From positions 38,426 through 102,425 of the forward strand of contig QNGE01000874.1 of the NCBI GenBank assembly GCA_008508345.1: DNA of 64,000 nucleotides. Reading direction: 5' to 3'. A program made the translations under genes and the position numbers. The DNA comes from Paragonimus westermani (Eukaryota > Platyhelminthes > Trematoda > Plagiorchiida > Troglotrematidae). Below, piece by piece: positions 45,401 to 56,020 of this stretch. A model generated the notes under the pieces. It did not search any database. It saw only the letters and a program-made list of their open reading frames with translations, and had not been told where the DNA came from. How positions within the stretch are numbered: the stretch's first letter is position 1; each line of letters opens with the position of its first letter.

Positions 45401-45760
45401 TTTAATGTCCACTTACAACACAGCGCTTCACATAGTCTAAAAAACAAGTGTTCCATCCTGCCAATATCGCTATTTAGGGAAAATGTAAGCGCAAACTTCT
45501 TCGTTGTAACGTACTTCGACGTTTGGACCAAACTCCCCAACGAAGTCGGGGCTGGTAACAACATTCAGCGTTTTAAAAAGGGTTTGGACACCTATCTTGC
45601 GTTATCGAACACAGTATCTTTATTCAAACTCTCTCCTATTCCCTGATGACCTTCCTGAGTGTGGTCCGGGAAACATTTAGCCGTCAGCTGCGTGTAACTT
45701 AGGTAAAACCCGCTGTCCAACTCCGCTGGAAAACAGCGTGCTTGAAACATTTCACTGTAT
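42490..45760 (+). pseudogene. Decayed CR1-like LINE ORF2 (subfamily B)
   Basis: The endonuclease half (42500-43070) shows LLLINTRSLVG, LVGCICRPPNVS and IGGDFNTPNTSW (42930-42960). An unrelated stretch of about 400 bp interrupts it before FPRSDHKVVKYV near 43505. The RT half has YPGPDGIPPMVVKQ (44180-44230), ITEFLRTKTY, VPHKRLLIKMAS and VTSGVIGGSVLGSL. Where FADD is expected it reads VVHAIRIVYTF, so catalysis is lost. The C-terminus (45000-45650) includes GLRYSNSFNFSE and DVWTKLPNEVGAGNNIQRF. About 110 bp of 3' region match 11880-11930 before similarity fades. There are multiple frameshifts. Confidence 0.82.
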
Positions 45761-45860
45761 CAGTTATTTACACGACCATTTGGTATTTGGCCTACTGCAT
45801 GCTCACTAAACCGTTTGCAACCCAACAATATTTCAGCGACATGTGTTTATTCATGTATAT

Positions 45861-45955
45861 GCGTGCTTGGCGTGGTGGTCAGGCTTGTGTGCTGTTTTGA
45901 TCCGGCGGGCTGTGCTGACTGAGACTTCGGTCCTTGCGGGTTCAACCTTGTCACA
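45861..45955 (+). other. Possible tRNA-like pol III promoter boxes
   Basis: TTGGCGTGGTGGTC (45867-45880) resembles box A, and GGGTTCAACCT (45938-45948) resembles box B. They are about 57 bases apart, somewhat longer than in most tRNA genes but within the range of SINEs. No cloverleaf could be drawn with confidence and no other copy is visible in the window. Confidence 0.25.
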
Positions 45956-46425
45956 TTGGCCGAAGGGGAGCAGCTAGACAAAAAGCAGATGCGTGCGTGC
46001 GTTTGCTGTGCGTGGTGATTGTGTGTTGTGGCTTCGTTTGACAAGATGCTTGTTTTTGCCTGAACTGACTATCTGTTGCTGGGATTATCTGTACAATAGT
46101 TCCGCGTGTGTGGGCTGGATCTCTTTTGATATGGCTGTCGATCCTCTCCCAGGTGATTGATGTTGTGGCGTCTGAGTGTGTGTGTGTCACCCGTTGCCTT
46201 GCGGCACAGGCTTTTTAGCCAAACGCCATGGTTGAGGGCCCCAATCGGTCATCTGCACAAGTCTGGGCGTCCTGGCAGTATCAGAAGCCCATACAAACAA
46301 CGATATTAGAAAATAAGGCAAATACCATACTGCATCGGCCGTCGCGCAGGATAAACCGGGTCGCTCTATCTGATGTACATCACAGGGTGGATAAGTGAAT
46401 ATATGCTATTCAATGCCCAGAAGAC
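45956..46425. other. Region without a recognisable gene
   Basis: This GC-richer stretch may be the 5' part of the RTE-like element that becomes recognisable near 46430. No frame supports a domain. Confidence 0.4.
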
Positions 46426-46429
46426 CGAC

Positions 46430-49016
46430 TTGAGACAGGCCCGGGGACGACATTGGTTCAGTCAACGAGAACGGTGATCGTCTGCTGCACTTGTGCACTA
46501 CTCACGAGCTGGATATCACGAACACCCGATTCCAGCTGGATGCGAGAGACATCATGACGTGGACTCATCCACGAAGCGGTCACCACCATCTGCTTGACTA
46601 GGTGATTGTGCGACAGCGTGACATTTGCGAAGTGCGCATCATGCGAGTGATGCGCGGCGCTGAATGCGACACAGCTCATAGGCTGGTCAGGACCAAATCG
46701 TTTATCCACGTACGTAGGCTTGTTTATTGCAGTTTTTCCGGACAACGACAGAAGCTGGATATCTGACGGTTGGAGAAATGGGAGACGAAGACTGCCTTTC
46801 AACGTGCAGTCGTCGCTCGCCTGCACAATGCTTCTGTATCCACTACCCCTGAAGGTATGTGGCAACAACTCAAGAAACAGATTAGGGCGGCAGCCACCGA
46901 GACGATCGATGTGGAGGGGACGGAACACTCAGACTGGTTCGACGACAACAACATGGTTATCTCCAGGCTGGTAAAAGAGAAGAATGTAGCTTTCGCTACA
47001 TCTACAATGGACCCGGGCAATGGAGCGAAGAAGGCCGCGTTCCGGAGTATCCGCCGCCAACTGGCCAAGCGTGTTCGCGGAAGTAAGGACAATTGGTGGA
47101 GGAACCAGGGCGAGCGCACGCAGGGTTTTGCATACCACCGGCAACACAAGCAGTTTTACGCTTCGCTTAAGGCTATCTTCAGTCCATGTATGCAGTCTAC
47201 TAAAGCACTGGTAGACATGGGCACAGGCTGTGCTTGCACTCAGCCGGAGGATATCATGAAGGTATAGCGCAAACACTTTGGAAGCCTGTTAAACCGCCCT
47301 GCTACAATTGATTGGGCGGCTGTTAACAGTCTGCCGCAACAGAGCATCAAATATTCACTTGCTCTTGCCCCAGATTTGCTGGAGTTGCAGAGGGAGATTG
47401 GTCAACTGCGCAACGGGAAGGTTGCAGGCGAGGATGAGCTGTCAGTTGAAATCCTGGAGAATGGAGGGCCGGTGTTGGAACGCGCTCTGCTTCAGCTGGT
47501 TCACTCCGTTCCGGAGCACGAGGCGATGCCGCCAGATTTTAAGGACGCTCTTATCGTCCCTATGTTCAAAGGCAAGGACAACAAGCAGTGCCCAGACGAT
47601 TACCGGGTATCGGTCTTTGAAGCTGTGCAGGCAATGTGCTTGTCAGAATCCTCCTGAACCGACCGCGAACGTTTTGGAAGTGAATGTTCCCGAGGAGCAG
47701 TGTGAATTCCGGGCGAGTCGGAGTACGATCGACCTGGGGTTTGCTGTCCGACAGCTTCGGGAGAATTTCCGGGAACGGAATCAGCCCCTGTTTGCCGTTT
47801 GTGGACTTCACGAAGGCGTCTGACTCCGTGATCCGCGAGGCGCTGTGAACGGTGCTTGGTAAGTTCGGATGTTCAGGTAAGTTCGTTAATATGGTAAGAT
47901 TGTGGCATGCCGGCATGAAGGCTAAGGTGCAGTCGTGTGGATAACCTCTGTTGATTTCGACATCGTTACTGGCGTAGAGCAGGGTTGTGGTCTAGCCTCA
48001 GCTCTATTTAGCTTATATTTGACTGCCATGATAACAGTTGCTTCTAAAAACTCTGGGAAGGATGGCGTTGATGTCGAGTACCAGATGAACGGATGGCTGC
48101 TGAATATGTGGCGTTTCGGCGCACCAACCAGACTGCAGACCTCAACAATGCTCATGCTTCTGTTCGCAGATGACAGCGCGTTGATGGCACACGGTGAAGC
48201 AGAACTGCAACGTCTGGCTACAGCCTTCGCTTCCCCAGCATCAAAGTTTAGAGTGGACATCAACACAGGTAAGACGTTTCCGTTCTTTCAGCCCTCTCCT
48301 GGGGGGTGCTGCTTATGTACCTCCACCCCAGCTTCGCATCGCTGGAGACACTGTGAACGGCTGCGGAGATTTTTGCTATTTGGGCAGCAACTTGTCGACA
48401 GATTGGTCCGTGGACCGCGAGCTCTGAGCGCGTGTGGCAAATGTTATTGGTGCTTATGGACGTCTTGAAAAGCGTGTCTGAAAGAATCATAGCTTGAAGA
48501 TGGCCACGAAGCTGTGTCTACCGTTTAATGGTGCCGTCTATACTGCTGTATGACAGTGAAACGTGGACGTTGTACCAGCTGAACGTGAGCTATCTGACCC
48601 GCTTCCATATGTAATGTGTGAAGCGCATCTTGGGTATTCGGTGGTCGGATATGATTCCGAACACTGAGGTGCTGCGGCGAGAGGGCATGGACGGGATGGA
48701 AGCAATGTTAATGCTGACTCAGCTGCGTTGGCTCGGTCGCGTCCGTCGGATGAGCGATGATCGCATCCCGAAGCATCTGGCGTTGAACCGGACGGCCTGG
48801 AGGAATACGGTCCGGACGAGCGTCCGAAAATTCAACGAGCGGTTATTGTGCGGCCGCGAGCGTAAGCGTGCGGTACGCGAAGGAGCCATCGGTGCCATAG
48901 GTCGAGGTGACGTGATGTGCGATATGCGCGACCGCGAATGCGCTGGACGTTTGGGGTTATTAGGCCACAAATCTACTCAAAATACATCGTCGGCGAAGAG
49001 GCGACGAGTACGTTAG
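46430..49016 (+). pseudogene. RTE-like LINE endonuclease-RT, decayed
   Basis: In order: the endonuclease C-terminus (46450-46710) with LHLCTTHELDITNTRFQL, TWTHPRSGHHHLLD, VIVRQRDICEVR and TAHRLVRTK. Next is a linker frame (46770-47267), then RT with LRNGKVAGEDELSVEIL, FVDFTKASDSV and LLFADDSALMAHGE (FADD at 48162-48173, intact). The C-terminal part has CYLGSNLSTD, then VKRILGIRWSDMIPN and LRWLGRVRRMSDDRIPK (48618-48790). This order is typical of RTE-like polyproteins. At least six frameshifts or stops separate the pieces, and the N-terminal half of the endonuclease is missing. It is clearly a different element from the RTE-like fragments at 2.9-4.2 kb. Confidence 0.85.
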
Positions 49017-49624
49017 GCTCAGGTAGAGCATATCAGTTTATCCATTATACGCCTCCGAACGTCTGCATCGGCCAACAGGCCGATCGTTGACAACTAATCC
49101 GCTGTTCTTTTTAAAAACTTGAGTGTCTGTGGTCTTCTCTTCATTCTTTTCTTCGGCTTTGTTGATGTATTGTTTGACGAATGGTGTGCATAGCCCTTCA
49201 AAGTTCAACGATAATTTTGGTTTTCATCCTCATCTTTTCTGGGATGCACTAAACTGCACTCCTATACTGCAACGCTTCTTGTATTGCACTTCAGAAATCT
49301 TTCCTCTTAGTTTAGGCCTCGTCATTACAGCCTCTCTTGTTTAGTTTTCGAGAGATGAGTTTCCTTTCCGTATCAGCGAATCAACTGGCTAACCAGCATT
49401 GACCAGCTGGATAAAAGCGCCCCACGGGCACACCTACCGGTCTTATACTTTCGGGTGTACACCGGATATGTGGTGTGTGGGTGGAGCTGCAAGTGGTGCG
49501 GCACAATCCAATTGCAGTTACGGCTAAGCGCAGGTGTCATTTGGCTTCGGTCACTGTGACATACTAATCCGAATCGGATGCCACCAACCATGTGCATTGC
49601 CCAAATTGCTAGGAAACGTGAAGT
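49017..49624. other. Region without a recognisable gene
   Basis: This follows the RTE-like C-terminus and may include its 3' region. No repeat match or domain is seen. Confidence 0.4.
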
Positions 49625-50470
49625 TGGCGTTTATCAACGAATCTAACAGACTGACGTCATGTGAGCATTATTTATCACACGTACATTTCAAAGGGCCTTC
49701 CAAGTCATCGACTCGACATTCCGTTTGCTTGAATAAATCTTGGGTGCATAGCAAAACGCCACAACAATTAATTACCAAGGTTATAAACTTCAATAACCAT
49801 GACAAATATAATAATATCGCGTGAATTCTTTGTAAAAAATTTCGCGTATGCATTGTTCGTCATAGTAAATGTAACCACCCCATATTTTCTCATCGAAAGT
49901 GTGAAATTGCATACTTTCTCTTGACCTCCATGAGTATACATTGTGCTAGAAAATATTCTGCGACGGATGGAGGCATGGAACTACTTCTCGGCCGAACAAA
50001 CTTGGAGGTTTCCAACTTTCCGAAGGTTTCTAGCTGGGTTTTGTCCAATCGTTTGCTGCATTTTGGAAGTTACTGTTCTGCCCCGCCAACGCCGACCTAC
50101 TTTGACATTTTCCGGTCGATAATTATATCCCGTGATGGCGGAACACTTCAGAGATGCATTTGGACGTCCTTCCCAGTGTGACCTCGAAATATTTGAAACA
50201 ACCCTCCACAACCTTGTAGAACGTACATTATTGTAACTTCCGATGTTCGAGCTAAATCCCTGAAGTGAGCGAACCGTGTATTTTCCCGCTGCATGCGTCA
50301 ACGTTTCATGAACTACGATTATTTTTTTCTTGACCACACCCTTTTTGGTAGCAGGTTTCACATTTGTGCTACTGTTTAATTATTCGTTTTGTATGGTTTG
50401 TAGGTATCTGCAGTGATCGCGCATAATCGAGCGTGTTTCTCACCTATGCGTTGAGAACTATGTACTATTT
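49625..50470 (+). repeat. CR1-B 3' region copy
   Basis: It parallels 11945-12825 throughout. Shared blocks include GACGTCATGT near the start, GGGTGCATAGCAAAACGCCA, TTCTTTGT and AAAAATTTCGCGTATGCA-like text, and TTTGTATGGTTTGTA near the end. It finishes with CGCGC, loop ATAATCGA, GCGTG (50418-50435) and a second hairpin TTCTCA/TGAGAA. The ATT tail has decayed. No ORF2 sequence precedes it. Confidence 0.82.
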
Positions 50471-53115
50471 GTCTGATATGATAGGTGAAAACTATTTTCT
50501 TCATTATATGTGCATTAATATATAGGTCATAACGTGGATTCACGCCAAAGTGGCATTTTTCAATTCGCAACGTCCTTGAAGTGCAATCCATCCAAAAGCC
50601 ATAATTTCCGCTTATCATATACTCGTACCCGCCTACGAAACTAGGACCGTAATCGGGAGACCACTCAGAGGCAATCTATACTGCGACGCTATCCTTGGAA
50701 CACTGGGTGACTCAGTAGTTCTTGCGGGGGACGTAACAGCAGTGGGTGCCAAATGGGTTGCAAGAACCAAGGAATACCAGCGATTGCAAATTGTTGGGTA
50801 AGGTTGGCAAGCAGTTGCGAGACAGTCAAGTCATTGTCTCTCGAAGATACATAAACATCACGTATAAGCCCACTAATGAGGCGACGCAGGTGCAAATGAA
50901 TAGATAGAAGCAGACAAGTAGGCCATTAAGGGTGGGTCAAAAGATAAGTGCGCAAAGGACAGCATGGGGAACCAGAAACTGGTGGGCCTTCTCTTTGGCT
51001 GAAAACATTGCTGAAGTTGAGCGAATCACCACAGTGAGTAAAATCTGGGTGGGCTGTGAAGGTCATCATCGGTTACGTGTCACACGTGAAAGACGACTAA
51101 AGGAGACTAAGCAACCAATACTTGAAGTAAAAAGGAAGTTGGAGGATAAAGACGGAATGTACAATTTGAAATGAGAATGCTGCCAAGAAAATACATCAGC
51201 TTGACGCACCAGTCTTTAACTGTGTTAGTGGCTTTTTGGCATTTATAAAGCTCCAAGAACCTCTAGAAACCTTGTGACTCCCAAAATACAACAAAGACCA
51301 CCTCATCTCGCCGTGGATTATTTTGCTGTGTTTTCTGCAGGGTTAACGGAAGGAATTACCTTTGACACGGCTAGGCGAAACTGCACTTATCCACCGCAAT
51401 GTGACTGGTCACAGTGGATAATATATGTCCCTCGTCAGCCACAGTGCACCAACACGTTTGAGGAGTCATGTTTTACGGTTTTTCTCCTGAAAGCCATTTT
51501 TTGGAGAATTTGAAAGTCATGGCACATTTCTATACAACCTGATAAGTCAAATGGATAGAAGTAGTGGTACAGTTGGGATACGCCTGGGATGAGGCAAATA
51601 CACACGTCTGCGGTCGTCATCTGAGACCCTCACAGTCGATGAACGCAAGAGCAACTGCGTCATTTTACAGGGCGTGCCCACTTAAGAGGACTATGTCATT
51701 ACCCAAAGGGAGCAGGATCTCGACCAGTAGAGAATGTCGGCATCGCTCACTGGTCTCCATGACATACCAGTTGGTAGAGTAAGTCCCCATTCCTGGCAGG
51801 CGCATTAGCTTCCACACATGAGGCTCGAATACTGAAAGTAGCTTTACTAGCCAAGGAAACAATGACACGAGTGCATGGGGCCCGTCATGCAACTGGCTCA
51901 TTGTGGTCGACTGAGGAGGAACATCATTATGGTAGACCATAAAAGCCAAATCCCAGCCGTCCGAACTGTGTACTACCACAACGCCTAATACAAATACTTC
52001 TAGCGGCCCTCATGCAACTGCTATGTCTCGTTCAGGAGTACAATACACGTATTGGCTGCCTCTTCGGTGCGGAATTGCTGTCCTACAATGCACTACAATG
52101 AGCTGTTTCAGCCCGTTTAAGTCGATTAAACTTCTCAAGTAGGTTCATCTGGTATACACTTCGTATGCAGTGAAACTGCCCACGTTTTCATACCAGCTAG
52201 CACTCATTTGTACTTTAAGAGAATAGGTCGTATATTATCACGGAAACCTGATGCACGAGGGTAACTCGGAGCACTGAAATGTCGATTTCCGGTATGATCA
52301 TTTCACAACAACACAAAAAGTGACAAAGATGCAGTTGCCTTGTAGTTAATTTCTTAACTAAACGTCCGGAATATTCGCGTTAGGGTGCTCCTGAATCATC
52401 TGAAATCAATCTAACACATAGGTGAGGTCGCTGAAAGTTCACCATTTCTGTTGGTATGGTCTGCACAAAGCATTTTGCTTATAGGGTTATCGAACTAGTC
52501 TTACACAAACATCTGTGTACAACACTATTCGTACGTTACCCTCGGACGGTTGATAGCGCGAGACTGTGGTCATCCAGAATCTGACTGCACCCATTATTTG
52601 GCTGGTACTGCACCATCCTCCTCCGTTGGGGGAATTATTCGACGCAATGTTGGGAGCTGAATTGTCTGAGCAAATTCAGGATAGTACCCTGTAACGGCTG
52701 GGTCAGGCATCGCTGTGTCGTGAATCATGCGTTCCAAAAGAGGTGACATGATAGGTAATTTAGAAACCTCACCTCCACTCAGCCATAGTGACCACGAGAT
52801 GACGGAGTTCGAATGGTTAAATGAGGAATTGGTGGATTTCCCGAAATGAGGGTCTGCGTGGCTATCATAAGCCAAAGGGAGCTCTGTAAGTTTGAATGAC
52901 CCGGTACCGCCATCTTACTTAGCCTGGACAATAACGGGCAGGTTGCTGCCGGAGAAATGTTCGGTATTTCCGACAACCTTGTTCCCTTAAAAGCATCCTG
53001 GTTCTAGTAGAAAGCGGGGGTAATAGATAAGTCGAGCCATTTAGTACTATGTACTACCTAGTAGTAGTTTCAATGAGCACCACTAAGTAGTATACAATTC
53101 ATGGGATCCCGATTC
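50471..53115. other. Region without a recognisable gene
   Basis: There are no retroelement motifs. The frame at 51274-51513 (plus, 79 codons) is preceded internally by a good 3' splice-site-like tract and is discussed as a weak exon candidate. Other frames show nothing. Confidence 0.45.
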
Positions 53116-53119
53116 CAGT

Positions 53120-53612
53120 AATGCATGTTCATATGTAATCACCAGTACAAGCCTGATAGGTTAGCTCTGGAATGTATGGAACGTACATTTACGAAGAATC
53201 TACTGAGATATCCATCTTTTGTCGGCTACACTGAACGTTGCTAAGCGGCTGCACTCGATCCTCCTTGGCTACGACGGCTCAACTTAAACCTTGCGGTACT
53301 GTATAACCCAATTTATGGCAATATACTTTCCGTTAAGTTCGTGGCCCACTTGCAACATAGCTCTGAGTACAAACTGAAGAGGACGGAGGTTGCGTGGGAA
53401 CTTTCAAAATCTTGAAAAATCTGAGTTCAAATTTTTCTATTGAAATATTTCCATACCTAGAACAAAATACTCTATGCAATCAGAGCATGTAAGAATAGAC
53501 ATCATCTTTAGTTGAGCCTAAGAACTTTTCTGACGTGGAAGAACGTCATGTCCACTTTCAAAGTCTGCCTCCCTGATGACGATATCTTTGAAAGTGAACC
53601 CAATAGCATCTG
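53120..53612 (+). pseudogene. CR1-A ORF2 C-terminal remnant
   Basis: It matches the last roughly 160 residues of the intact ORF2: KPDRLALECMERTFTKNLL, LDPPWLRRLNLNLAVLYNPI, VKFVAHLQHSSEYKL and, after shifts, FKVCLPDDDIFESEPNSI, ending in the expected stop. One in-frame TAA interrupts TERC..AAALDPP, and frameshifts follow KRTEVAWELSK. Neither palm nor endonuclease is present. Confidence 0.82.
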
Positions 53613-54748
53613 AGGGTAAACCCTCAGCGTGATGTTGCTCCACTTACCCCTCAAATTGATCAAAGATATCAGTCTCACCGTTACAGGCGCTGTTTTAGGC
53701 TTCAAAGTTTATCGGTGGCTTTGGAAAGATAGATCTTTTACACCGTTATGTTTAAGACCTGCACGTGAATAAGAAAACACGGCTATAGACAACACACAGG
53801 TTCTCGTTTATGTACGTGAGTCTGTTCATAGTAATCCAATCCTTGATGGTAGCTGGCTGTTTGTGGTTATTCATCAGTATGCAAAGCTGTACACACTGAA
53901 ACTGTCGAGAAAAACAGAAAAGTACTTGACCTGCTATCCCACATGACTGCATATGGACCTCGCTTTGTCACCCGTAATTCCTCCCTTATTGATAGGCCAC
54001 TTGGCAGTCTTTCTGTGTTGTTAAACGTCCACTTCAGTCCCCATATCGGCCGTGTGAAGCAAATCGACATCAAAATTAGGTAGGAATTACATCTTAGAAA
54101 AAACCGTTGATCGACCACTTTTTCGCGTTCCATGGTACGGCTGCTTGTCAGTTCTATATATTTTATGAGCTAACACAAAATTATTAAATTCTCGTAAAAG
54201 TTTTTGATAGAAACTGACATACCCTATAATTCGTCATGGGTTACATGATCATTTTACGTTCTCCCATTCATCACGAAACTCTGCGTTCCGTTCTTGATTT
54301 CCCAAACATTCCTGCCACGATAGAGCATTAACAAAATCCCGCGCTGGTTGGAAAATTTTCCGGATTGGCAGAATTCCATCGACTTTGGGCAATTAACGAA
54401 GACCGATCCAGTTGTCGGACCATTTTTTCGCAACCGCCCAAGATTCCCTGTCTACCCTCATCCCGGTAAAACTTTATATATATTTTTCTAAGCCATGTAT
54501 CAACTAATGGCAAACTCCATCAAATTTCTACACCCGCCATTCTCGAATTACCTGCTTCCGGCATGACCTTTACTAGTCTGTCAGGATCACCTTGTAAAAC
54601 GTAAACTGACGTAACTACGGAACTCTTTTGTCGAACTTTGCGGATCATGAGAACTAATTTTCTAAAGACATGTGCGTTAGATACTGCCCCATAAACCGGA
54701 ATTTCTCCCTCTCTTTATGTCAGTTCTGCTGCTGTCACGTTATACAGC

Positions 54749-55145
54749 TACTTGTAGTGACCTGGAGATACCCCCGGTCTGCCTGCTGTACGATGTGTAA
54801 AATTCTCCCTAAAATCTTAGCTCACATTGTACACAGGACCTTAAGGAACTTTGCCTGCCGTCTGCCTGATGCATTAGGTCGCGTTTGTCTGTTGGCATGC
54901 TTGTTGGCGTATGCTCGCGAAGCGCGACACAAGCTTTTTCCGGCTTTCTCGCGCGCTCGACGGTCGGATCCTTATCCTCCCTAGCTGTTTCGCGTATCGG
55001 TGTCGCCTGGCGCTGATCGAGATCATTTGTAATTATCGCATAATGTATTTTCGGTCTCGCAATTATTTGTATTTTCAATTCGCGTCTGGTATTTCTGCGC
55101 ACACTTGAGGAAACGTTAATTTAGTGCACGTACGCATTAAATACT
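54749..55145 (+). repeat. Solo gypsy LTR with 4-bp target duplication
   Basis: The LTR spans 54753-55141 (389 bp, TGTAGTGACC at the left, ACGCATTAAA at the right). TACT at 54749-54752 is repeated at 55142-55145. It matches the 5' LTR of the gypsy element at 35107-35496. No internal sequence remains, the usual outcome of recombination between two LTRs. Confidence 0.82.
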
Positions 55146-55200
55146 GACTGTGTATACTCTCTGCAGTCACTGTGCGTTTTCCCACATTATGTTTATCCAT

Positions 55201-55260
55201 CGCGCTCACCTGAGCGTGTTTCTCAAAGGTGCGTCGAGAAGCACACAGCTATTGCTATTA
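55201..55260 (+). other. CR1-A 3' double hairpin
   Basis: CGCGC, loop TCACCTGA, GCGTG (55201-55218), then TTCTC and GAGAA flanking an 11-base loop, then a degenerate tail ATTGCTATTACTAC. The second pair of the first stem is a G-U wobble in RNA. Confidence 0.75.
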
Positions 55261-55459
55261 CTACCACAACCCAATGTATGATCATAATGAAGCTTTCAGA
55301 ATACAAATGTATCGGCTTGAACGGACCAGACCTGTAGTTGTTGAATATCCCATGCGGCACAATCTTACGGGTGTTGCTGCCAAAGGGAAGTAATTTTGCT
55401 ATTAATGTAGACGTCTAGTGGTTGTTCGAGAAACGCTTAGTGTTCTCGCAACGTTTATG

Positions 55460-56020
55460 CTGGATCCAGGATAGTCGCGTCTGTAAGCAACGTGCGTCTA
55501 TAAATTATGAGCCCGTAGGGTAACCGATTCGGATCCAAAAGGGAATACGGTCATATTGGCGTGTTTTTATCAATAGAGAGCTAATTTTGAAAAACATTAT
55601 GATAAACCGATTAGTAGAAGACAACAACAAACCTCGATATTGAATCCACTGGACACACAAGTTCAGAGATTAACGGTTAGCGTAAATCTGATCAAGTACA
55701 ACAGTCACGCAGTAGCGAAGCGGTCAAGTGAAAATGAAACCAGGGTACATATAAAAAAAGGTCCAGCAAGATTCACAAATACAACAAGATCAACACTAAC
55801 GGGAGAAATGGTCTGTCATGCGCATAAATTGAGTGATAGTGTCAGAGTGCAAGAAAGGCTCGCAATCAGTAAGGAGTTACAGCGTAAGGAGACGAACCAA
55901 TGAGATCGAATTAAATAGAGCAAGGAGCGGGATCATCGACGTTCTACTGACAAACAACAATAATCAAACAATCAACGCACGCAACTACCTCAACAGTATT
56001 GCCCAAATGTGAGGGCAAGT
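55460..56020 (+). repeat. Unclassified dispersed repeat, copy 2
   Basis: It is the partner of 13690-14290. The longest frame in it (55640-55903, 87 codons) is Lys/Arg/Thr-rich and reads into stops in the other copy, so coding is unproven. It begins about 200 bp after the CR1 3' end. Confidence 0.6.

Larger units (their letters stand above)
53120..55265 (+). mobile_element. CR1-A LINE 3' part with nested gypsy solo LTR
   Basis: It begins within ORF2 (KPDRLALECMERTFTK), continues to the ORF2 stop at about 53612, and then runs through a 3' region matching 20280-21545 as far as about 54720. A gypsy LTR (54753-55141) interrupts it. The CR1 sequence resumes and ends with hairpins at 55201-55240. 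Confidence 0.82.

Noticed and set aside
54753..55141. This block as a normal part of the CR1 3' region
   Set aside because: It is absent from the CR1 3' regions at 5.2, 21.0 and 33.6 kb, is flanked by TACT repeats, and matches the sequence just before gypsy gag at 35.1 kb.
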